Of a stretch of 64,000 nucleotides of DNA, positions 16,643 through 25,349 are shown in pieces. How positions within the stretch are numbered: the first letter of the stretch is position 1; every line of letters begins with the position of its first letter. The translations under genes and the position numbers were made by a program. This DNA comes from Shewanella profunda (GTDB lineage Bacteria > Pseudomonadota > Gammaproteobacteria > Enterobacterales > Shewanellaceae). Location: contig NZ_JAKILG010000015.1 of the NCBI RefSeq assembly GCF_023283765.1, forward strand, positions 1-64,000, given 5' to 3'. Below the pieces are notes generated by a model. That model worked only from the letters and a program-made list of their open reading frames with translations, was not told the origin of the DNA and searched no databases.

Positions 16643-17451
16643 GGCTGCTCTGGTAATGAAAAACCATAATCGGCCAAAATACGCCGAGCGCTATCGGCTC
16701 TTAAATAATCATAAAAATGTTGGGCTGTTTCACCCGCATTTGCCATTAATGCCATACGTTGAAACAGTGGACTATGCATTTTTGCGGGTACTATGGCGTA
16801 ATCGCTATGTTTAGCAAAAGTAGGAGACATAGCTAAAGAGAGTGCAATAATCCCGCCCTGGGTTGAACCACTAATCGCAAACTGCCCTGCTTGGGACACA
16901 TTTTCCCCTAGGATCAATTTAGGTTGAATCGCATCCCATAACTGCACAAACTGCAGTGCCTCTTTGGCCTTCTCGCCATAGGGCGCGTGATCAGGATTGG
17001 CAATCGCAAAACGGGTAATTTTACCGGCAACGAGAGCTTCGGCTAACCCCTTTAGCTCAGGGTCAACGGACAGACTACCCGCTTTAGGTACAACGATGGC
17101 GAGTTGCCCTTGGGCATAAAGAACGCCAGCATCACGGGCGATACCTGCGCGATGCAATTGCTGAATATATTTTTCATCCGCAGATAAAAATAATTCATAG
17201 GGCGCACCATTTTGGATTTGAGTGGCAAAATTTCCCGATGATCCGTAGGAGATTTTCAGCTTTAATCCGGTCTCATTGGTAAATTTTTGGCTAATGTCAT
17301 CAAGGGCAAAACGTAAATCAGAGGCGGCAGCAATCGCGGGCACAGATGCAGTACTTTTACTCACCTCAGATCCAGCACTCACCGACAAAGAGTATGATAA
17401 ACAACAAACAGATAAAAAAACCGAGCAAACAAAACGGGTTAAACTCACCAT
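16639..17451 (-). CDS. modA: Molybdate-binding periplasmic protein ModA
   Basis: A 270-residue periplasmic solute-binding protein with a signal peptide that ends near SVSAGS (about residue 26). Family features include AAASDLRFALDDIS, the oxyanion-binding SYGSSGNFATQIQNGAPYELFLSAD region, and NPDHAPYGEKAKEAL. It captures molybdate (possibly tungstate) and delivers it to ModBC. It sits 57 bases after moaE with no clear terminator between them, so it is probably in the moa transcript. No classic ModE site was seen before it. Confidence 0.93.
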   Translation of the reverse strand: MVSLTRFVCSVFLSVCCLSYSLSVSAGSEVSKSTASVPAIAAASDLRFALDDISQKFTNETGLKLKISYGSSGNFATQIQNGAPYELFLSADEKYIQQLHRAGIARDAGVLYAQGQLAIVVPKAGSLSVDPELKGLAEALVAGKITRFAIANPDHAPYGEKAKEALQFVQLWDAIQPKLILGENVSQAGQFAISGSTQGGIIALSLAMSPTFAKHSDYAIVPAKMHSPLFQRMALMANAGETAQHFYDYLRADSARRILADYGFSLPEQP

Positions 17452-17508
17452 GTTGTCAATCTTCCATTAATTTGTGTTAGCAATATAGGCCTATTTTGTC
17501 GCCAGCTT

Positions 17509-17970
17509 TTATGCTTGCCACAATTTAGCCGCCTGCTCATCGGCATCTTTCGCCTCAACCCAATTTTTACCTTGCTCACCCGCTTCTAACTTCCAGAATG
17601 GGGCTTTAGTTTTTAAAAAGTCGATCAGGAACTCACAAGCGGCAAAGGCGGCTTTGCGATGGGCACTCGTCACGCCGATAAATACAATTTGCTCACCCAG
17701 CGACATAGTACCGACACGGTGGATAACAGTGACCTTATTCAGCGGCCAACGGCTACGCGCTTCGGCGACAATTTGCTCCAGCACGGTTTCTGTCATGCCG
17801 GGATAGTGTTCTAAAGTTAAATCGCTAACTAAGGCGCCATCGTTAAAATCACGTACTTTGCCAACGAAGGTCACCACTGCACCATCGCTATCATCTTGGG
17901 CTAACTGGCGATATTCATCGGCGACGCTAAAGTCGACCACTTGAACACGAACAGAGGGTAATAAACGCAT
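17509..17970 (-). CDS. moaE: Molybdopterin synthase catalytic subunit MoaE
   Basis: A 153-residue large subunit of molybdopterin synthase. Features include GAVVTFVGKVRDFNDG, LEHYPGMTE, IHRVGTMSLGEQIVFIGV and the active-site lysine stretch LKTKAPFWKLE near the C-terminus. It inserts sulfur into precursor Z using the thiocarboxylated C-terminus of MoaD. The ATG at 17970 is chosen because GGAGG, in the last codons of moaD, lies 6 bases upstream; the frame is open 15 codons earlier inside moaD. The one-base gap after the moaD stop suggests coupled translation. Confidence 0.94.
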   Translation of the reverse strand: MRLLPSVRVQVVDFSVADEYRQLAQDDSDGAVVTFVGKVRDFNDGALVSDLTLEHYPGMTETVLEQIVAEARSRWPLNKVTVIHRVGTMSLGEQIVFIGVTSAHRKAAFAACEFLIDFLKTKAPFWKLEAGEQGKNWVEAKDADEQAAKLWQA

Positions 17971-17971
17971 A

Positions 17972-18223
17972 TTAGCCTCCAGTGACGGGCGGAAAGAAAG
18001 CGACTTCATCACCATCTTTAATGGGTGTATCCCATTGGCTGATCGTCTGGTTAACCGCCACCAGCAACTTATCGGAGGCTAATACCTTTGCCCATTTTTC
18101 ATCGGTGGCAGCCAGAGTTGCCCGTAATGCTTCGGCGGTTTGCGTCTGCTCACTCGCTTCTAGGCCTAACTTGGCAGTCCCCAATAACTCTCGAACTTGA
18201 GCAAAAAACAACACGTTAATCAT
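17972..18223 (-). CDS. moaD: Molybdopterin synthase sulfur carrier MoaD
   Basis: An 83-residue ubiquitin-like protein whose last residues are FFPPVTGG. The C-terminal Gly-Gly is adenylated and converted to a thiocarboxylate that donates sulfur in molybdopterin synthesis. Length and the beta-grasp pattern (VLFFAQVRELLG at the start, DGDEVAFFPPVTGG at the end) fit MoaD. It lies between moaC (23-base gap) and moaE (1-base gap). No moaB gene is present between moaA and moaC. Confidence 0.93.
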   Translation of the reverse strand: MINVLFFAQVRELLGTAKLGLEASEQTQTAEALRATLAATDEKWAKVLASDKLLVAVNQTISQWDTPIKDGDEVAFFPPVTGG

Positions 18224-18246
18224 AATTCTCTCTCGTTTTAGATCCG

Positions 18247-18723
18247 CTAAATCTTAAAATGTCCCGACTTGCCACCGCGTTTTTCTAGCAAGCGAACTTG
18301 GGAGATCACCATATCTTTTTGCACGGCTTTGCACATGTCATAGATAGTTAATGCCGCCACAGAGGCCGCAGTTAAGGCTTCCATCTCCACGCCCGTCTTG
18401 CCGGATAACTTGCATAAACTGGTGATCCGCACGCGATTATGTTCGGGCTGCGCCTCTAAATCCACTTCGACCTTAGTCAGCATCAATGGATGGCATAAGG
18501 GAATAAGATCTGAGGTTTTTTTCGCAGCTTGAATACCCGCAATACGCGCAGTGGCAAACACATCACCCTTGTGGTGGCTGCCACTCATGATCATCTCGAG
18601 CGTTGTGCTCGCCATCTCGATAAAGGCTTCGGCGCGAGCTTCACGCTCAGTTATTGCCTTTTCGGTCACATCGACCATATGGGCATTGCCGTCGGCATTA
18701 ATATGGGTAAATACATTGCTCAT
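18247..18723 (-). CDS. moaC: Cyclic pyranopterin monophosphate synthase MoaC
   Basis: A 158-residue enzyme that, with MoaA, converts GTP into cyclic pyranopterin monophosphate. Family motifs are [36 protein letters not shown] (Lys, His and Cys of the active-site area), [26 protein letters not shown], and a C-terminal GGKSGHF. Length is normal for the family. It lies about 100 bases after moaA on the same strand and is presumably in the same riboswitch-controlled transcript. Confidence 0.95.
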   Translation of the reverse strand: MSNVFTHINADGNAHMVDVTEKAITEREARAEAFIEMASTTLEMIMSGSHHKGDVFATARIAGIQAAKKTSDLIPLCHPLMLTKVEVDLEAQPEHNRVRITSLCKLSGKTGVEMEALTAASVAALTIYDMCKAVQKDMVISQVRLLEKRGGKSGHFKI

Positions 18724-18821
18724 TGAAGCAGTCCTTTAAAAAATGATGCCAGCCTAAGGTGTTGGTAAATTGAGCTATTGTCGCGCTAAAACCAATGGGA
18801 TAGCAGAACCGAGTCAACCAT

Positions 18822-19802
18822 TTAGCCACCAATAGACGCAAGATGTTGTGTCACACCCGTAATGCCTTGATGCAAATAATGGGTTTCTTTCTTCTGGGCT
18901 AATTGACCGTGCAAACGCTCAATTAATTCCGCTTGTTGATCGGGATGTTGCAGCAAATCGCGCAAATCGACACCGGATTCGGTAAAGAGGCATAAATGCA
19001 ATTTGCCCTTCGCCGACACCCGTAAACGATTGCAAGTAGCGCAGAAATTATTGGCGTAGGGCATGATCAAGCCAATACGCCCCTTATAATCAATGTGACT
19101 GAAATTTTGCGCAGGACCATCGGAGGCACTTGGCGTATCGAATTGCCAACCATCCGCCAGTAACTGAGCTTTAATATCGGCACCCGCTAGATGATGGGCC
19201 TGAAAATACTCACGACCAAGGCCGGTTTCCATCAGTTCGATAAAGCGCAGGTCGATTGGCGTGTGTTTAATCCAGTGTAAAAAACGTGGTAAATCTTTAT
19301 CGTTTAAGCCTTTAAGCAAGACCGCGTTGATTTTTACGCGCTCAAAACCTGCCGATAATGCGGCATCGATACCCCGCATCACTTCGTCAAACTTGTTCTC
19401 GCCCGTGATCTGATAAAACATTTTGGGATCTAAACTATCCACAGATACATTAATACGGCGTAGGCCAGCATCAAACCACTCTTTGGCGTGTTTTTCGAGT
19501 CTATAGCCATTAGTGGTAGTCGCAACGGTATGGATACGAGGATTATCGGCAACCACTCGAATAATATCGGTAAAGTCTTTACGCAGGGTAGGCTCACCGC
19601 CTGTGATACGGATTTTTTGAGTGCCAACTTGGCTAAATGCAGACACGAGATTTTCTATTTCATTGAGAGATAAAAATTTTGGTTTGCCATCAGGATGATA
19701 GCCATCGGGAAGGCAATAGCTGCATTTGAAGTTACAAACGTCTGTGACAGACATCCGCAAATAGTGAAATTTTCGACCAAAGCTGTCTTGTAATTGAGAC
19801 AT
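18822..19802 (-). CDS. moaA: GTP 3',8-cyclase MoaA
   Basis: A 326-residue radical SAM enzyme that starts molybdenum cofactor synthesis. The N-terminal radical SAM cluster is CNFKCSYC (CxxxCxxC), and the second, GTP-binding [4Fe-4S] cluster uses NNFCATCNRLRVSAKGKLHLC. The protein ends in GG, a feature needed for activity in the family. The start at 19802 is chosen because the AAAGGTG ribosome site, 4 bases before the ATG, sits inside the putative riboswitch expression platform. A GTG at 19847 is also in frame, but it lies in the leader itself. First gene of moaACDE-modABC. Confidence 0.95.
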   Translation of the reverse strand: MSQLQDSFGRKFHYLRMSVTDVCNFKCSYCLPDGYHPDGKPKFLSLNEIENLVSAFSQVGTQKIRITGGEPTLRKDFTDIIRVVADNPRIHTVATTTNGYRLEKHAKEWFDAGLRRINVSVDSLDPKMFYQITGENKFDEVMRGIDAALSAGFERVKINAVLLKGLNDKDLPRFLHWIKHTPIDLRFIELMETGLGREYFQAHHLAGADIKAQLLADGWQFDTPSASDGPAQNFSHIDYKGRIGLIMPYANNFCATCNRLRVSAKGKLHLCLFTESGVDLRDLLQHPDQQAELIERLHGQLAQKKETHYLHQGITGVTQHLASIGG

Positions 19803-19925
19803 GATCACCTTTCCAAGTGTGGGAGGTGAGAGCATTTCTTTACTCACCCCGGTGGCATTATTACCACGGCTACACCTCCATATCTATTGACGTAGGTAGG
19901 CAAGCTCGGAGAACCGTCGCTGGTG
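19803..19925 (-). ncRNA. Probable molybdenum cofactor (Moco) riboswitch
   Basis: The leader of moaA on the minus strand is about 115 bases long and highly structured. ACGGTT can pair with AGCCGT around a core holding CTCCGAGC and GGAGGTGTAGC, and GTGG-TAATAATG-CCAC forms a further hairpin. Close to the start, CTCACC can pair either upstream with GGTGAG (plus-strand 19843-19848) or, shifted by one base, as TCACCT with AGGTGA (19805-19810), which contains the ribosome site. The two pairings exclude each other because both use 19824-19830. This is a translational switch design. Moco RNA motifs are known before moa operons of gammaproteobacteria. The family match is from memory and not computed. 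Confidence 0.7.
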
Positions 19926-19987
19926 ATTATAGGCCGAAAGTCGTCCCTAGCTATACCCCTAAACAGGTATTTCTTGGTCTCGATCAA
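19926..19987 (-). promoter_or_regulatory. moaA promoter with FNR/CRP-like site
   Basis: On the minus strand a perfect -10, TATAAT, occupies 19931-19926, but no good -35 is present, as expected for an activated promoter. Centred about 61 bases before the inferred transcription start lies TTGAT-CGAG-ACCAA (plus-strand TTGGTCTCGATCAA, 19974-19987), which matches the FNR consensus TTGAT-N4-ATCAA at 9 of 10 positions. A site at about -61.5 is a class I activator position. Anaerobic activation by an FNR/EtrA-type regulator is therefore likely. Confidence 0.55.
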
Positions 19988-20171
19988 ACAAGCGTGAATA
20001 ATCTGTGACAGTGCTCACCCAAAGATTTGCATTGAATTAGACTAAACAGCACGTTTATACACTGTGCCCTAGGCCTATTTTGAGGTAAGGTGAACATCAG
20101 TAATAAAACGCCCGTTTACAAACTACAACACCCAATAAAAATTGGGGAAATGCGAAGGAAGAGGTGAACTG

Positions 20172-21821
20172 ATGGAACGCGAATCAATGGAATTCGATGT
20201 CGTTATCGTCGGCGCGGGGCCAGCTGGCTTGGCAACTGCGTGTCGATTAATGCAAATATCACAGGATTCAGGTAAAGAAATCACTGTCTGTGTGGTCGAA
20301 AAAGGCTCAGAAGTGGGCGCGCATATTCTATCAGGCGCGGTCTTCGAACCTAAAGTGCTAGACGAACTGTTCAGCGACTGGCGTGAAAAAGACGCCCCAG
20401 TGAAAACCGCTGTCACCCACGACGAAATCTACCTACTCAGCTCCGCCACCGACGGCCGAGTGATGCCGAATGCTTTTGTGCCAAAAACCATGCACAATGA
20501 AGGCAACTACATTATCAGCGTAGGGAATCTATCCCGTTGGCTGGCTAGCCGCGCTGAAGAACTCGGTGTCGAAATATTCCCAGGGTTTGCAGCAAGTGAA
20601 TTGTTATTTAACGAAGATAACAGCGTTAAAGGCATTTTAATTGGCGATATGGGCATCGGTGCCGATGGAGAGCCTAAAGACAGTTACATGCCCGGTATGG
20701 AACTGCACGCTAAATATACCGTATTCTCCGAGGGTTGCCGCGGCCACTTAGGCAAGCAACTGATAGAGAAATATCATTTAGATAATGGTAAAACACCCCA
20801 GCATTACGGCCTAGGCTTCAAAGAAATTTGGAAAGTCCCCGCCGAGCAACACGAACAAGGCAAAGTGGTTCACACTGGGGGTTGGCCCTTAACAGAGGGC
20901 GCCTCCGGTGGCGGCTTCCTTTACCATATGGAAGACAACCAAATTGCGGTCGGGCTCATTATCGATTTGAACTATAAAAATCCGCATCTGAGTCCATTTG
21001 ACGAATTCCAGCGCTATAAAACCCACCCTGTGATTGCCAAATATTTAACGGGCGGAGAGCGTCTTAGCTACGGCGCCCGCGCTATCACCAAGGGCGGCTT
21101 AAACTCACTGCCTAAGATGAGTTTCCCCGGAGGTCTTATTATAGGTTGTAACGCCGGAACCTTAAATTTCGCTAAGATTAAAGGTACTCACACTGCGATG
21201 AAGAGTGGGATTGTTGCCGCAGAAACCTTAGGTAAAGCTATGATGGCAGGGGTTGAAGGCGGTAAAGATCTCGACTGTTACCAAACTCACTTTGAAGAAA
21301 GCTGGCTGCATGAAGAATTGCATAAATCCCGCAACTTTGGCCCAGCGATGCATAAATTTGGCACCTATTTAGGTGGCGCTTTCAACTACATAGATCAAAA
21401 CTGGTTTGGTGGAAAGTTCCCTATCACACTGCGTGATGAACACCCAGACTATGCACAAATGGCACCTGTGAGCGCTTACAGCAAGATTGATTATCCAAAA
21501 CCCGATGGCAAGCTCAGCTTCGATAAATTGTCCTCAGTATATCTGTCGAGCACTTATCATGAAGAAGATCAGCCATGCCATTTACGCCTTAAAGACAATA
21601 GCATTCCACTGGGCATTAACCTCACTCAGTTTAATGAGCCAGCACAGCGTTACTGCCCTGCGGGTGTGTATGAAATTGTCGAAGAGGCGGGGCAACCCAA
21701 GTTTGTGATCAACGCGCAAAACTGCATTCATTGCAAAACCTGCGACATAAAAGATCCGAGTCAAAACATCACTTGGGTAACGCCGGAAGGCGGCGGTGGG
21801 CCAAACTACCCCAATATGTAA
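20172..21821 (+). CDS. Electron transfer flavoprotein:ubiquinone oxidoreductase
   Basis: A 549-residue membrane-associated flavoprotein that passes electrons from ETF to the quinone pool. The N-terminal FAD-binding motif is VVIVGAGPAG, and a C-terminal [4Fe-4S] ferredoxin-like domain has RYCPAGVYE and NCIHCKTCDIKDPSQNI, giving the four cluster cysteines. The KFGTYLGG and WVTPEGGGGP segments are typical for ETF-QO. The ATG at 20172 has GAGGTG 5 bases upstream; the in-frame codon at 20142 is less likely. It is monocistronic with a terminator at 21847. It links fatty-acid and amino-acid oxidation to the respiratory chain. Confidence 0.94.
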   Translation: MERESMEFDVVIVGAGPAGLATACRLMQISQDSGKEITVCVVEKGSEVGAHILSGAVFEPKVLDELFSDWREKDAPVKTAVTHDEIYLLSSATDGRVMPNAFVPKTMHNEGNYIISVGNLSRWLASRAEELGVEIFPGFAASELLFNEDNSVKGILIGDMGIGADGEPKDSYMPGMELHAKYTVFSEGCRGHLGKQLIEKYHLDNGKTPQHYGLGFKEIWKVPAEQHEQGKVVHTGGWPLTEGASGGGFLYHMEDNQIAVGLIIDLNYKNPHLSPFDEFQRYKTHPVIAKYLTGGERLSYGARAITKGGLNSLPKMSFPGGLIIGCNAGTLNFAKIKGTHTAMKSGIVAAETLGKAMMAGVEGGKDLDCYQTHFEESWLHEELHKSRNFGPAMHKFGTYLGGAFNYIDQNWFGGKFPITLRDEHPDYAQMAPVSAYSKIDYPKPDGKLSFDKLSSVYLSSTYHEEDQPCHLRLKDNSIPLGINLTQFNEPAQRYCPAGVYEIVEEAGQPKFVINAQNCIHCKTCDIKDPSQNITWVTPEGGGGPNYPNM

Positions 21822-21846
21822 TAGGTTATTAAACCATGTTTGCTAG

Positions 21847-21870
21847 GGCGCTCAATTGGGCGCCTTTTTT
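21847..21870 (+). terminator. Intrinsic terminator after ETF-QO
   Basis: GGCGC (21847-21851) pairs with GCGCC (21860-21864) across an 8-base loop and is followed by six T. Confidence 0.7.
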
Positions 21871-22165
21871 CACTTATAGCACGAATAATTCACCTTTTGC
21901 ACTTGCCCTTATGCGTGACATTCGCCACAATCGCCGTACAAAAAAGAGTGCGTTCAAATCACCATTCATTTCCATCTATACTCTACATAATTAGATCTAC
22001 CGCAAGACCAACAGGTTAGGCCAAATAAATATCTTTTAACGCTGTTTTATTCGGCAATCGACCTAGACTAAGGTTAACTTTTAGCATTCCTGTCCGATAA
22101 TGAATGTCGTACAAGAGTGCGTCGACTGACATCTCAAAACGTCCAACACAGGCATATTGATATTT
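21871..22165 (+). promoter_or_regulatory. Intergenic region with probable sigma-28 (FliA) promoter for the chemoreceptor
   Basis: Within this gene-free stretch, TTAA (22074-22077), a 15-base spacer and TCCGATAA (22093-22100) match the flagellar sigma-28 pattern TAAA-N15-GCCGATAA with only small deviations. It lies 65 bases before the chemoreceptor start, which fits class III flagellar/chemotaxis control. The rest of the region shows no other gene or clear structure. Confidence 0.6.
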
Positions 22166-24082
22166 ATGATATTGAATAACCTCACCATCAAGCAGAAAAT
22201 TCTGCTAACCGTGACATTTGCAGTACTGCTGTCGACCATACTCGTTGGAGTATTAAGCCAGAACAGCGCTAAACGTGTCGTAGAACAGCGTATGCTTGGG
22301 TCCGAAATGCCCAGCTTAATGATGCAAATCCGTAACAAAATTGAGCTAGATATTTCCAGTTTGATGAACGCCGCTGAGCAATTAGCCGGCAGTCGCATGC
22401 TGCTACAATGGCTTGAAAACGATCGTCCTCAGCAGCAAGAAGCCCAAGTAATTGCCCAATTGAAGGACATCACCCTCCAATACAAACTAGCCCAAGCCTC
22501 CTACGCCGACAGACAAACTGCCGCCTACTACACTCAGGATGGTTTTCTACGCGTATTAACACCTGCGCAGGATAGCTGGTTCTTTGCTTACCGCGATAGC
22601 GGGCAGGAACGTATGCTAAACGTATTTACAGAGGCAAATGGCGAGGTAAAACTCTTCATTAACTACCAACAACCTAACGGTCGTGGTTTGGTGGGTCTGG
22701 CAAAATCCCTCGATGATATGGTGCGTTTACTCGGTTCTTTTAAGATTGAGGAAACGGGTTTCGTTTACTTAGTCGATGCAAAAGGTGAAGTAAAACTCCA
22801 CCCAGATACCAGCCAAATTGGTAAAAGCACCTTAAACAGCCTCTACAAAGATGGAAATTCAAACTCCTTGTTAAACCCTAGTGATTTCAACCTCGTTAAC
22901 ACTAAGGTCAACGGCAAAGACATGCTGGTTGCGAGTAGTTATATCCCCTCTATGGATTGGTATTTAGTTGCACAGGTGCCTGAAGCAGAAGTCTTCGCGC
23001 TATTAGCAGATGCGGCTTATCAGATCTTAATTTGGACTCTGCTAATTGCAGCGGGCTTTATTGTGCTTGCGATTGCCGTAGCGGGCTCAGTTAGCCGTCC
23101 TATCGCCCAAGTTGCCGCTATGTTCCGCGATATAGGTGAAGGTGAAGGTGATTTGCGCCAACGTTTACCCGTTAATGGTGAAGATGAAATCGCACAACTC
23201 GCTAAAGGATTTAATAGCTTTATTAGCAAAATCCAAGAGTCAGTTATTGAGGTTGCCCAAACCAGCGAGCAATTAGGTTACTCAGCTAAAGATGTATCGA
23301 ACCAGGCACAGCAAACCCTAGAAGACAGTCACGAGCAAAAAGATCGCACTATAATGGTGGTAACCGCCATTAATGAAATGGGTGCCACTGTTAACGAAAT
23401 TGCCAGTAATGCTGCCCAAGCAGCCGTTGCTGCCAAGGATGCAGATACTGAAGCCAGCAGCGGCCAAGTCGTTGTGACCCGCGCCCGCGATACTATTAAT
23501 CAACTGTCTAAAGATGTCGGTCAAGTGGGTGAAGTGATTGAATCCCTCGCGACACACACTAAATCCATCGGCGGAATTTTAGATGTGATCCGCGCAATCT
23601 CTGAACAAACTAACTTGTTAGCCCTTAACGCAGCCATAGAAGCGGCGCGTGCCGGTGAAGCTGGACGTGGTTTTGCTGTTGTGGCCGATGAGGTCCGTAA
23701 TCTAGCATCACGCACTGCGGCATCGACGAATGAAGTGCAGAGCATGATAGACAAGCTGCAATCTGAAGCGACCCGAGCAGTTAATGCGATGGCACAGAGT
23801 CGCACACGCTCCCACGAAGGTGTTGTAGCCGTTGATGAGGCAAGCCAATCTTTAGTAGGGATTAGTGATCGTATCGGTTTGATTAGCGATATGAATATCC
23901 AAGTTGCCGCCGCAACGGAAGAACAATCCACAGTGGTCGAAGACATTAACCGTAACGTGACCGAGATTAACGATATCACCCAGCGCACTGCCAATACTGC
24001 CCAAGCCGCGGCACAGGCAAGTCTTGCGTTAAATCAATTGGCCCATCGTTTAGATACCTTGGTCGCTAAGTTTAAGGTGTAA
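22166..24082 (+). CDS. Methyl-accepting chemotaxis protein with Cache sensor domain
   Basis: A 638-residue chemoreceptor: first membrane helix about residues 12-32, a large periplasmic double-Cache domain (dCache; [17 protein letters not shown] and [15 protein letters not shown] are typical), second helix about residues 285-310, HAMP domain ([26 protein letters not shown]), and the MCP signalling domain with the conserved hairpin tip [19 protein letters not shown] followed by [15 protein letters not shown]. The ATG at 22166 is chosen over a TTG three codons before. A sigma-28-like promoter precedes it and a strong terminator follows. The ligand is unknown; Cache receptors often bind small organic acids or amines. 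Confidence 0.93.
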   Translation: MILNNLTIKQKILLTVTFAVLLSTILVGVLSQNSAKRVVEQRMLGSEMPSLMMQIRNKIELDISSLMNAAEQLAGSRMLLQWLENDRPQQQEAQVIAQLKDITLQYKLAQASYADRQTAAYYTQDGFLRVLTPAQDSWFFAYRDSGQERMLNVFTEANGEVKLFINYQQPNGRGLVGLAKSLDDMVRLLGSFKIEETGFVYLVDAKGEVKLHPDTSQIGKSTLNSLYKDGNSNSLLNPSDFNLVNTKVNGKDMLVASSYIPSMDWYLVAQVPEAEVFALLADAAYQILIWTLLIAAGFIVLAIAVAGSVSRPIAQVAAMFRDIGEGEGDLRQRLPVNGEDEIAQLAKGFNSFISKIQESVIEVAQTSEQLGYSAKDVSNQAQQTLEDSHEQKDRTIMVVTAINEMGATVNEIASNAAQAAVAAKDADTEASSGQVVVTRARDTINQLSKDVGQVGEVIESLATHTKSIGGILDVIRAISEQTNLLALNAAIEAARAGEAGRGFAVVADEVRNLASRTAASTNEVQSMIDKLQSEATRAVNAMAQSRTRSHEGVVAVDEASQSLVGISDRIGLISDMNIQVAAATEEQSTVVEDINRNVTEINDITQRTANTAQAAAQASLALNQLAHRLDTLVAKFKV

Positions 24083-24101
24083 ACATTACTCTTACTCCAT
24101 A

Positions 24102-24137
24102 AAAAACGCCTTAGATGCTTCCATCTAAGGCGTTTTT
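24102..24137. terminator. Bidirectional intrinsic terminator
   Basis: AAAAACGCCTTAGATG (24102-24117) pairs perfectly with CATCTAAGGCGTTTTT (24122-24137) around a 4-base loop. It separates the convergent chemoreceptor and DUF4870 genes and has U-tracts for both directions. Confidence 0.9.
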
Positions 24138-24155
24138 CTTTGATCCTGCGAAAGA

Positions 24156-24512
24156 TTAATCCATGGAAATAAATTTAATTGTGAGTGGATAGCGGTATAC
24201 CTCTCCCTCACTCGCTTTAATAATCCCAAGCACGGTACACACCAAGTCCAAAATAGCGAGCACAATTAAGAAGATAAACCCAATACCGATAAAGGCTAAC
24301 ACACCACTGATAATCACATAGATCAATAAGCTCAATTTAAAGTTCAAGCAACTACGACCACATTGATCCACAAACGCCGACTCCTCGCGTTTCATTAACC
24401 AGATGATGAGTGGCCCAAGAATAGAGCCCAATGGCACGAGATAACCGATAAAACTCGATGCATAAACCAGTAGGCCAAAATCTTTATCACTTTTTGTAAC
24501 GGATTCAATCAT
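24156..24512 (-). CDS. DUF4870 (Tic20-like) membrane protein
   Basis: A 118-residue membrane protein with about three helices: residues 14-39 (LLVYASSFIGYLVPLGSILGP), 57-75 and 76-98. The WLMKREESAFVDQCGRSCLNFKLSLLIY stretch between helices (basic W.xKRxxS.FVD.hG...LNF..S) is the hallmark of DUF4870. It is 37 bases from the MOSC gene on the same strand and could share its transcript. No biochemical role is known. Confidence 0.8.
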   Translation of the reverse strand: MIESVTKSDKDFGLLVYASSFIGYLVPLGSILGPLIIWLMKREESAFVDQCGRSCLNFKLSLLIYVIISGVLAFIGIGFIFLIVLAILDLVCTVLGIIKASEGEVYRYPLTIKFISMD

Positions 24513-24549
24513 AACGCCATCCCTGTATTATCATTTTGAATATAAACAC

Positions 24550-25245
24550 TTATTTACCGCTCGGCCCATATAAACGCATTTGCCAATCTTCCACTGTTTG
24601 TGATGATAAGCGGCGTTGCAAGCTATTGACCCAACTCTGCGCCAATCCCTCACAGGAAGCTAAACGATCATAGGCACTGGCATTGAACGTTGGCGAAAAG
24701 TACAGTGACATAGCTTCGGCGACACTGATATCAGTGCGACGCTCAACCAATTCAATTTTGTCGTTTAACTGGATAATCCCTGGTGTTAATATTCTATAAA
24801 ACCAACCACATAATTGGCTCTGCTGCATGGCTAGGGCAAATTCACTGTGACCAAATTGTAGATTCAATTTAAAGCAAGGTGAGCGTGGCTGAGTCACTTG
24901 AACCTTTACAGCACCAATCTGCAAGATATCCCCAATATTAATTTGGGTTTCATTTAGCCCAACGGTGCTAATGTTCTCCCCCATAGTGGGCGCATCTTCA
25001 AACTGTGTCATTAAATCCCAGCGACGATACTGACCATAATGCTCACGGGGAAAGTGATGTAACACGCGGTCGAGTCCACCATGGTGCTTGGGATCGGCCT
25101 GTGCATCTCCTTCAACATGATCAATATGCACTATAAGTTGTTGAGTGGTTCGCTTACTGTCTATCCCCGTCGAAACACCAGCAATCTGTTGAAGATCCGC
25201 GCCGAAATACAGTCCAGATAACTTACTAATCAATAATGTTGACAT
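24550..25245 (-). CDS. MOSC-domain protein, YiiM-like
   Basis: A 231-residue protein with the MOSC beta-barrel fold of molybdenum-cofactor sulfurase C-terminal domains: HIDHVEGDAQADPKHHGGLDRVLHHFP, then MGENISTVGLNETQINIGD, and the conserved cysteine in QPRSPCFKLN, a proposed Moco or sulfur ligand. The C-terminal part (SVAEAMSLYFSP...) matches the 3-alpha region of YiiM. In E. coli, YiiM and YcbX help detoxify N-hydroxylated bases using Moco. Its position 5 kb from the moa cluster, on the same strand but separately transcribed, is notable but may be coincidental. Confidence 0.85.
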   Translation of the reverse strand: MSTLLISKLSGLYFGADLQQIAGVSTGIDSKRTTQQLIVHIDHVEGDAQADPKHHGGLDRVLHHFPREHYGQYRRWDLMTQFEDAPTMGENISTVGLNETQINIGDILQIGAVKVQVTQPRSPCFKLNLQFGHSEFALAMQQSQLCGWFYRILTPGIIQLNDKIELVERRTDISVAEAMSLYFSPTFNASAYDRLASCEGLAQSWVNSLQRRLSSQTVEDWQMRLYGPSGK

Positions 25246-25349
25246 CTACCATCCCTACGTATACTGCCTGTAGTATTAATACAAAAGTGTAAAGCAAGAT
25301 ACTTTGAATAACAAAATGGCCCGTCTCAATCACCTAGTCAATGGCTTAT

